Shown one piece after another: positions 58,755-64,000 of a stretch of 64,000 bases of DNA (position 1 is the stretch's first letter; every line of letters begins with the position of its first letter). Where the stretch lies: positions 1,922,001 through 1,986,000 of the forward strand of contig JAMQCR010000001.1 in the NCBI GenBank assembly GCA_023702235.1. The letters run 5' to 3'. The stretch comes from Neobacillus pocheonensis (GTDB taxonomy: Bacteria > Bacillota > Bacilli > Bacillales > Cytobacillaceae). The notes under the pieces are model-generated. The model searched no databases, was not told the origin of the DNA, and saw nothing but the letters and a program-made list of their open reading frames with translations. The translations under genes and the position numbers were made by a program.

Positions 58755-58795
58755 AAAGAACACCCCTGACATTTATATGGTTAGAGCTTCTATCT

Positions 58796-58841
58796 TGTAA
58801 AAAAAGAGAGACAGGAATATGGAATTCACTCCCTCTCTTTT
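58796..58841 (-). terminator. Stem-loop between binding-protein and permease genes
   Basis: AAAAGAGAG / CTCTCTTTT, 9 bp, with a 22-base loop, followed on the minus strand by T7. Located just after the binding-protein stop codon; such stems in ABC operons commonly stabilise the upstream transcript and cut permease expression. Confidence 0.65.
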
Positions 58842-58846
58842 GGTTA

Positions 58847-60265
58847 TCATTGGTCAATCAAGTTAGCTGCTTTTAATTCATCATGCATTTGTTTGACCGC
58901 TTCTGTTGCAGGCATTGTACCCATAATGGCTTTAAATGCGTAATTATCTACAATTTTTTGAGCATTTGGCCAATCTTTTGTAGCAATTTGATTTGTAGCG
59001 TTATTGTCCGTGACCACCTTATGCGCCTCTGCAACACCAGGCAAAAAGCCAATAGGATTCTTGAAGTGGCTATTGTTCGGAAAAATAACACCGTGATCCA
59101 TGCCTGCTGCTTTTCCTGCTTCAGTTAGTTCATACTTTCCATTTTTTACGGTGTAGTCATAACCTTCAACACCTAAAGTGCTTAATAAATTACCAGCCTG
59201 GGAATGCCAGAATTCAAGGAACTTGATAGCACCTTCTGGATTTTTTGCATTAGCAGGAATTGCCCATAGGCTAGGGTCACCTAAAGTCAGCATAATGCCG
59301 TTTGGACCGCTGACGCCTGGAATACCTTCCGCCTGGAATGTGGTCTTAGGATCTCGTTGCTTAAGCGTATTATTATATAATCCCACCCAAGCATCCCAAT
59401 CTGTGTCCATTCCAACACGGTTTGACATAAATAAATTGCGCATTTTTGTTGTATCATTTGTTAAAAAGTTCGGGTCTAGAATTCCTTCCTTATATAGTTT
59501 TGCGAGCCATTCATATACAGGTACGGCCGCTTCTGTTGCATAAGGAATGGTACGTTTTCCATTATTATCTATTACATACTCGGACTTAACACCGACTGCA
59601 CTCATAAATGGCTGAATATCAAATAAACCAGCTAGAGTTAAGCCATATGTATCATTTTGCCCGTCACCATCCGGGTCTTTTTCTTTAAATGCTTTTAATA
59701 CTGTGTAGAACTCATCCAACGTTTTCGGTTCTTTTAGACCTAACTTGTCCAACCAGTCTTTACGAAGAACTGGCATAGTTCCTTGGTCTGCTTTATTATA
59801 TACACCGTAAATGGAACCACCCTTATAGCTAATGGCTTTCCAATCGCTGTTCGAGATAATGGAAGTATCAGAAAGAACTTTTGATTTTTTAATATCATCG
59901 TTCAATTTTGTTAAGGCTCCTTGATTCACTAGTACATCCATATCAGGTGTGTTTAAATAGACAAGATCATATTGGTCGCCGGAAGACATTGATGTCAACA
60001 GTTTTTGATCATAATTTGCAGGAGGTTTCACCATATCAACCTTTAAACCCGTCTTTTTTTCAATTTCTTGTACAAATAGTTTTTGCTCTTCATCATTTTT
60101 TCCGCCAACAACGCCCGCTAAAATCCGGATCTCGTTATTTGGTTTTGCTTTCGTTCCTGCTACACTTTGTTTCTGTTCCGTGGAACAAGCAGATAGAAGT
60201 ACGGAAGAAATGGATAATGCCATAATCGCTTTGGTTAACTTTGATTTTTTTAGTGAAATAGCCAT
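58847..60265 (-). CDS. ABC transporter solute-binding lipoprotein (LplA/YtcQ type)
   Basis: 472 residues. Lipoprotein signal with lipobox LLSAC (Cys27) after ten-odd basic/hydrophobic residues; then EIRILAGVVGGKNDEEQKLF, LTKLNDDIKKSKVL and GTMPVLRKDWLDKLGLKEPKTLDEFYTVL, followed by the Asp-rich DPDGDGQNDTYGL. Large (>450-residue) binding proteins of this group serve oligosaccharides, often released from pectin, rhamnogalacturonan or other complex glycans. ATG 60265 follows AGGAGGCTACC, one of the best ribosome sites here, fitting a highly expressed product. No divergence or breaks. Confidence 0.9.
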   Translation of the reverse strand: MAISLKKSKLTKAIMALSISSVLLSACSTEQKQSVAGTKAKPNNEIRILAGVVGGKNDEEQKLFVQEIEKKTGLKVDMVKPPANYDQKLLTSMSSGDQYDLVYLNTPDMDVLVNQGALTKLNDDIKKSKVLSDTSIISNSDWKAISYKGGSIYGVYNKADQGTMPVLRKDWLDKLGLKEPKTLDEFYTVLKAFKEKDPDGDGQNDTYGLTLAGLFDIQPFMSAVGVKSEYVIDNNGKRTIPYATEAAVPVYEWLAKLYKEGILDPNFLTNDTTKMRNLFMSNRVGMDTDWDAWVGLYNNTLKQRDPKTTFQAEGIPGVSGPNGIMLTLGDPSLWAIPANAKNPEGAIKFLEFWHSQAGNLLSTLGVEGYDYTVKNGKYELTEAGKAAGMDHGVIFPNNSHFKNPIGFLPGVAEAHKVVTDNNATNQIATKDWPNAQKIVDNYAFKAIMGTMPATEAVKQMHDELKAANLIDQ

Positions 60266-60289
60266 GGTAGCCTCCTAAAGTCAATTGAT

Positions 60290-61315
60290 TTACTTGTTGG
60301 CTTTTTTACATGAACCTCGTTCTATAAATTCAGAAGGTATAATAATTCGTTTTACAATAGAGTTTTTGTCTTCCAGCTTTTCTAGAAGTAATTTAGCTGC
60401 TTCTCTTCCGAGTAACTCCGCATTTAGATCAATACAGGTTAACGGAGGAGTTAAAATATTGGCGTACGTCGATTCATTACTAAACGAAATAACGGATAAA
60501 TCATCAGGTATCCGATATTCAAGCTCTTTCGCTGCGCGATATACACCGGAAGCCATCTTATTCGAATCAGTTATAATTGCTGTTACATTCGAACCGGAAT
60601 CTAATACAGCTTTTGTTTGCTCGTAACCAAACTGTGCGGATGTTTTACTCTCATCCAAAAATGATACCAGCCATGAATCATTTACCAAGCCTACAGAAGT
60701 CAAAGCATATTTATATCCCTGATAACGCTCTCTGCTCACAGTGCGGTATTCCGGAGCATTCAGAAAAAGTATTCGTTCATGTCCAAGAGATAATAAATAG
60801 TTGGTTACTTGTGTTCCAATGGCAAAGTTATCGTTGTCAACGTAAGAAATGGCGGTTTCAAAAATCTTAGGGGGCTTTCCTACGATAACAAAGGGTACAC
60901 CTTGATTTATTCTGTCTTCCACTCTCTTGTCATTCTCTTCCGTTGGGTCAAGAATAATCTCTCCATCCACCGGATCTGAAGCAATAAACTCAACTTTTTC
61001 CTTAAAGGCAGCAGACAACGTATTGACTAGCAGTCGATATCCCTTTTCATAACATTCGCTTAATACTCCGTTTAACAGAGAAAGATGAAATTGACTGAAT
61101 TTCGCCCTTTCTCCCGGCATGTTAATACCGATAATTCTCGTTTGCTTTACTGCTAAACTTCTTGCCAAATAATTTGGTTTATAATTCAATTCTCTTGCAG
61201 CCTGCAGGACTCGCTCGCTCACCTCCTTGCTGATTGGTCTTTTTTGACTGAATACATTTGATACGGTGCTTTTGGAAACACCAGCCATTTTGGCAACTTC
61301 ATTAATTGAGGACAT
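60290..61315 (-). CDS. LacI-family transcriptional regulator
   Basis: 341 residues. LacI HTH at 4-23 (INEVAKMAGVSKSTVSNVFS) with hinge LNYKPNYLARSLAVKQT; periplasmic-binding-protein-like core with GIVNMP-like GINMPGERA, GIQVTNYLLSLGHERILFLN and ITDSNKMASGVYRAAKELEYRIPDD. Start 61315 is chosen because GGTGGAGG precedes it by 8 bases. The 24-base gap to the binding-protein gene means the regulator is first in the operon and controls itself; two TAAAACCGGTTTTA operators lie upstream. Confidence 0.92.
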   Translation of the reverse strand: MSSINEVAKMAGVSKSTVSNVFSQKRPISKEVSERVLQAARELNYKPNYLARSLAVKQTRIIGINMPGERAKFSQFHLSLLNGVLSECYEKGYRLLVNTLSAAFKEKVEFIASDPVDGEIILDPTEENDKRVEDRINQGVPFVIVGKPPKIFETAISYVDNDNFAIGTQVTNYLLSLGHERILFLNAPEYRTVSRERYQGYKYALTSVGLVNDSWLVSFLDESKTSAQFGYEQTKAVLDSGSNVTAIITDSNKMASGVYRAAKELEYRIPDDLSVISFSNESTYANILTPPLTCIDLNAELLGREAAKLLLEKLEDKNSIVKRIIIPSEFIERGSCKKANK

Positions 61316-61338
61316 TGATCTTACCTCCACCTATAATA

Positions 61339-61352
61339 GTAAACCGGTTTTA
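61339..61352. promoter_or_regulatory. LacI-family operator, promoter-proximal
   Basis: GTAAACCGGTTTTA at 61339-61352 is a near-perfect palindrome centred on CCGG, 24 bases upstream of the lacI start, where it would block transcription. Confidence 0.75.
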
Positions 61353-61478
61353 TTAATACTCCGTTTTGTTAGAGTAAAAGAAACGTAAAAAATGTTGAAT
61401 TATTGTAAATCATCTTTATATTTCTTTTAAATATCTATTTTTATTAATATTTATTTGTTATAAAATAGGAAAAATCAA

Positions 61479-61492
61479 TAAAACCGGTTTTA
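61479..61492. promoter_or_regulatory. LacI-family operator, distal
   Basis: TAAAACCGGTTTTA, a perfect 14-bp palindrome, centred 140 bases from the proximal operator. The distance (about 13-14 helical turns) allows loop formation by a tetrameric or bridged repressor. Confidence 0.75.
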
Positions 61493-61603
61493 CGGACAAT
61501 ATGCTGATACATAACGATTTGAAATTTTTGTAATAAACTACTCTAGCTACATATGATCTCTTTAAGAAAAACTTAGAAGTTAATTTCTATTAATTTATTA
61601 GAC

Positions 61604-61637
61604 AAAAACTCCATCCTTATCTAATTGGATGGAGTTC
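61604..61637 (-). terminator. Terminator of the YheC/D-type genes
   Basis: Perfect 10-bp stem AACTCCATCC / GGATGGAGTT; the minus strand continues with TTTTTGT. Lies 90 bases past the stop codon. Confidence 0.8.
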
Positions 61638-61724
61638 TTAAAGTATTAATTTAATTAATTACTACCTGTAATATTTTTTATAATCTCTCCTTGCCGTAGC
61701 TCACCGAATGAACCTTTTGACTAG

Positions 61725-63050
61725 TTAACTGAAACCCGCGAAAGATTTTGCGTATTCTAAGGGAATGGCGTTAACTTTTAAATACAATTGCCTATCTGAA
61801 TAGAGTAGTAATTTATGGTCAAGCGAATGATTGATTTCGATAATCCACAATTTCAGGTTTTCATCCAGGATTATTTCAATGCAAAGTTCAGCATAATTCC
61901 CTCCAGAGTGTTCAAGTGTTTTACACGCTGCCTGGCATAAATCAATCATTTCCTGTTCTTTTAAGAAAACTTCCCTTTCGTTCATCCGAAATACTTTTCT
62001 CAATGTTTCCCTTCCAGTTAAAACGATTCCTGAACGATTATAGTTGGCAGAAATACTTCCTATTTCACCAAAACACGCAATGATATAAGAACAAGCCCAA
62101 CGTTTAGAACTTTTCTTCTGCATAATAACTCTAAAAATTATGATTCGATCTTCATAATTCTTGGTTGAAACGGCCTGTTGAACTACATAAGTTTCATTGG
62201 ATAGTAAAACGCTTAGAAATTCCCCTGCTTCAACACTGGAACTGAAACATATTTTTTCTGATAATTTGTCAACTAAACAATATCCTTCACTGGTTTTAGA
62301 AACCTTAAGAAGTCTTTTCCCTTCTCCGGTTTCAATGGGTTTTATATAAACAGCTTCATATTTGCATAACATATCTTCCAAGTCCTGAACGTTGTTCAAC
62401 AAGTCCGTATAAGGAAGGTGTTCCCGTAGGAAAGTGTACGGAGAGAGCCATTCCCATAATTCCCACTTATCTGATAGATAGGTGTTAAACATATTTTGGC
62501 CAAAAGCCGCAATCATTTGATCATATTCAGGCCTATTAATATCAATTTTACAAAATACTACATTCGGATACGGAAATTTACCATACTTAAAAGTGGGTTC
62601 ATCTTCATTTGCAGCCGGGTCATAATAATATCCTTCACTTGTTTGATTAAATGCATCGATTCCATTGGCTGCACAAATATAAATAAGACCCTGTATGTCT
62701 GAGTAACTGCTAAAGTTTCCTAAATACTCATTTAATGACTCAGATGTGATATCCTTTGTTTCTGTAAAAGCTAAAAAGGCAATTATTGGGCCAATATAAA
62801 GATTCCTGTCTTTTATTTTGACTTCATATGGTAGTTGTTCAGGCAAATCGAAAGGTATTTTTAGTGTACTTGAAAAGCCAATTGTATTTTCAGGTAGATC
62901 GTTTCTGAATTCGACCTCAACCTCGTATTTCCACATGCCAGCATGCAATATCATCCGTCGAGGTATTATTTCCCCTACTCTTAACATTGACTCAGGGAGA
63001 ATGATCAGATTGGCTTTTTTCTCTGGAATTCTTTTGATATATAAATTCAT
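61725..63050 (-). CDS. YheC/YheD-family ATP-grasp spore protein (second copy)
   Basis: 441 residues. Amino-terminal beta domain (ANLIILPESMLRVGEI), a middle region with ADEP-like AANEDEPTFKYGKFPYPNVVFCKI, then NTYLSDKWELWEWLS and an ATP-grasp core (VYIKPIETGEGKRLLKVSK; VVQQAV; IIIFRVIMQKKSSKRW; ELCIEIILDENLKLWIIEIN). Members of this family are spore-coat-associated in B. subtilis; the ligated substrate is not known. ATG 63050 is 7 bases after GGAGG and its A overlaps the upstream TGA, so the two paralogues are translationally coupled. Confidence 0.82.
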   Translation of the reverse strand: MNLYIKRIPEKKANLIILPESMLRVGEIIPRRMILHAGMWKYEVEVEFRNDLPENTIGFSSTLKIPFDLPEQLPYEVKIKDRNLYIGPIIAFLAFTETKDITSESLNEYLGNFSSYSDIQGLIYICAANGIDAFNQTSEGYYYDPAANEDEPTFKYGKFPYPNVVFCKIDINRPEYDQMIAAFGQNMFNTYLSDKWELWEWLSPYTFLREHLPYTDLLNNVQDLEDMLCKYEAVYIKPIETGEGKRLLKVSKTSEGYCLVDKLSEKICFSSSVEAGEFLSVLLSNETYVVQQAVSTKNYEDRIIIFRVIMQKKSSKRWACSYIIACFGEIGSISANYNRSGIVLTGRETLRKVFRMNEREVFLKEQEMIDLCQAACKTLEHSGGNYAELCIEIILDENLKLWIIEINHSLDHKLLLYSDRQLYLKVNAIPLEYAKSFAGFS

Positions 63051-64000
63051 CACAATTCCTCCGGGAATCCGGCAAGTCTTTTAGCATAAAGCATATTCAA
63101 ACGTTTTATTTGATAAAATAGTTGCCGGTCACTGATATCAAGAGCAAACAACGGACTAGGGTTCAGGTTGTTCATTTCAATGATCCAAATCTTTCTTAAG
63201 GTGTCTATAGCGATATCAATACCTAAATTTCCGCAATGCACCCCACATTGTTCAATCCATTGAGCAGCATCATGAATGATACGAGATATTTCTTTACGTA
63301 ACCTAAAAACCTCTTCGTCTGATACACTAAATATTTTTTGTAAAGTAATTTCTCCGATTTTGGCCGTACCGCCCGCAAGAATATTTGTTACTATGCTGCC
63401 TTGCTGCCCATATTTCGCTACCATACACATATCTTCCCAAACACCAACTTGATTCTTAACCATAACAATACGGAAATCGATTTTCTTTCCCTCGAAAGAT
63501 ATAAGGTCAAGAGCTTGTTGTAAAATAATCGTTTTTCCTTTAAATTGAGCTTTAAAAAAGGCAGCGAGGTCAAATACATTGGGAAATATCGTCTCATAAG
63601 GAACACCGTTTTGGTGATATTCCAAATTCAATTCCTTTTTCCCTATCTTTGAAACTTTGAAAATACGATCACCCATGCTCCCATGAACCGGTTTTACAAA
63701 GATATCATTGTAAATGTTCAAGAAAGATTCCAGGTCCTGCGGCTTACTATAGAGCACAGTCTTTGGCAAATAAGGGATTATATTAGCTTCTTTACTTAAC
63801 CATTTATACATCTCCCACTTGTTAAACACATAACTATTAAATAGGCGACTGCCGAAAACAGTTTGAAAATGATTTCTCCAATCTTTGTTAAGATAGATTA
63901 TTTTAAAAACAGATGCTGGATAAGAATAAACACCTGGTTCCCATTCTTTCCTATCAGGGTTAAAGATATATCCTTCGATTGTATATCGATGAGGATCAAT
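63050..64000 (-). CDS. YheC/YheD-family ATP-grasp spore protein (first copy, cut by window edge)
   Basis: Open from the right edge (IDPHRYTIEGYIFNPDRKEW) to a TGA at 63050, about 316 residues visible. After GSRLFNSYVFNKWEMYKWLS comes the ATP-grasp core: IFVKPVHGSMGDRIFKVSK, FKGKTIILQQAL, DFRIVMVKNQVG, MVAKYGQQGSIVTNILAGGTA and IDIAIDTLRKIWIIEMNNLNP. Clearly paralogous to the next gene through the last two thirds. The start and amino-terminal domain are outside the window. Confidence 0.82.
   Translation of the reverse strand: MDPHRYTIEGYIFNPDRKEWEPGVYSYPASVFKIIYLNKDWRNHFQTVFGSRLFNSYVFNKWEMYKWLSKEANIIPYLPKTVLYSKPQDLESFLNIYNDIFVKPVHGSMGDRIFKVSKIGKKELNLEYHQNGVPYETIFPNVFDLAAFFKAQFKGKTIILQQALDLISFEGKKIDFRIVMVKNQVGVWEDMCMVAKYGQQGSIVTNILAGGTAKIGEITLQKIFSVSDEEVFRLRKEISRIIHDAAQWIEQCGVHCGNLGIDIAIDTLRKIWIIEMNNLNPSPLFALDISDRQLFYQIKRLNMLYAKRLAGFPEEL

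Noticed and set aside
1..64000. CRISPR arrays, tRNA or rRNA genes, prophage or defence-system genes
   Set aside because: No regularly spaced repeats, no tRNA-like cloverleaf with GGTTC...CC, and no integrase, nuclease or phage structural genes were recognised.

Overview
The window reads as a low-GC chromosome segment from an endospore-forming Bacillaceae member (Bacillus, Priestia or Neobacillus type). Pointers are an alpha/beta small acid-soluble spore protein, two tandem YheC/YheD-type spore ATP-grasp genes, YfmQ, IolS and PatB homologues, strong AGGAGG ribosome sites with frequent TTG/GTG starts, and a cobalamin operon in the cbiW-H60-X-J-C-D-ET-L-F-G-A-cysG(A)-cbiY-btuR order known from B. 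megaterium. No rRNA, tRNA, CRISPR array or intact transposase was seen.

Region 1 (1-19.3 kb, minus strand) is a near-complete early-cobalt-insertion (anaerobic) adenosylcobalamin operon. It runs from cbiW through corrin-ring synthesis, adenosylation, lower-ligand activation and nucleotide-loop assembly to a CbiZ-type amidohydrolase cut by the left edge. Its leader carries two complete cobalamin riboswitches in series, each followed by its own intrinsic terminator.

Region 2 (19.6-28.2 kb) has a spore-sized small protein gene and one giant gene for a cyclic beta-1,2-glucan synthase-like protein of about 2,690 residues. Region 3 (28.2-38.7 kb) is ordinary chromosome: a CoA-transferase next to a LytTR regulator, a DUF4359 protein, a MocR regulator, YfmQ, a FadR-type regulator coupled to a CynX-type exporter, small membrane or zinc-ribbon proteins, and several gene remnants. 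Region 4 (38.9-48.5 kb) has a membrane-anchored cytochrome c, a truncated polysaccharide deacetylase, a DadA/ThiO-type FAD oxidoreductase, a SASP, a MltG-like protein pair, a 433-bp MITE with perfect 18-bp ends and a 6-bp target duplication, PatB, and an intact plus a truncated IolS-type aldo/keto reductase.

Region 5 (48.6-53.9 kb) contains the most unusual locus: a ParB-like protein gene upstream of a 793-residue protein with two isoprenyl-synthase modules, next to a flavin amine oxidase whose promoter carries a long nested palindrome. Region 6 (54.4-61.5 kb) is one operon: LacI regulator, solute-binding lipoprotein, two permeases, PHP-domain phosphoesterase, MFS protein, with two LacI-type operators 140 bp apart. 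Region 7 (61.7-64 kb) holds the two YheC/D-type genes; the upstream one is cut by the right edge.

An important caveat: about 25-30 single-base frameshifts interrupt otherwise well-conserved genes, nearly all explained by a base missing from a short homopolymer. This looks more like an unpolished-sequence signature than gene decay, so broken genes are given at their restored extents and the break positions are stated. True remnants (truncated, diverged copies) are marked separately.
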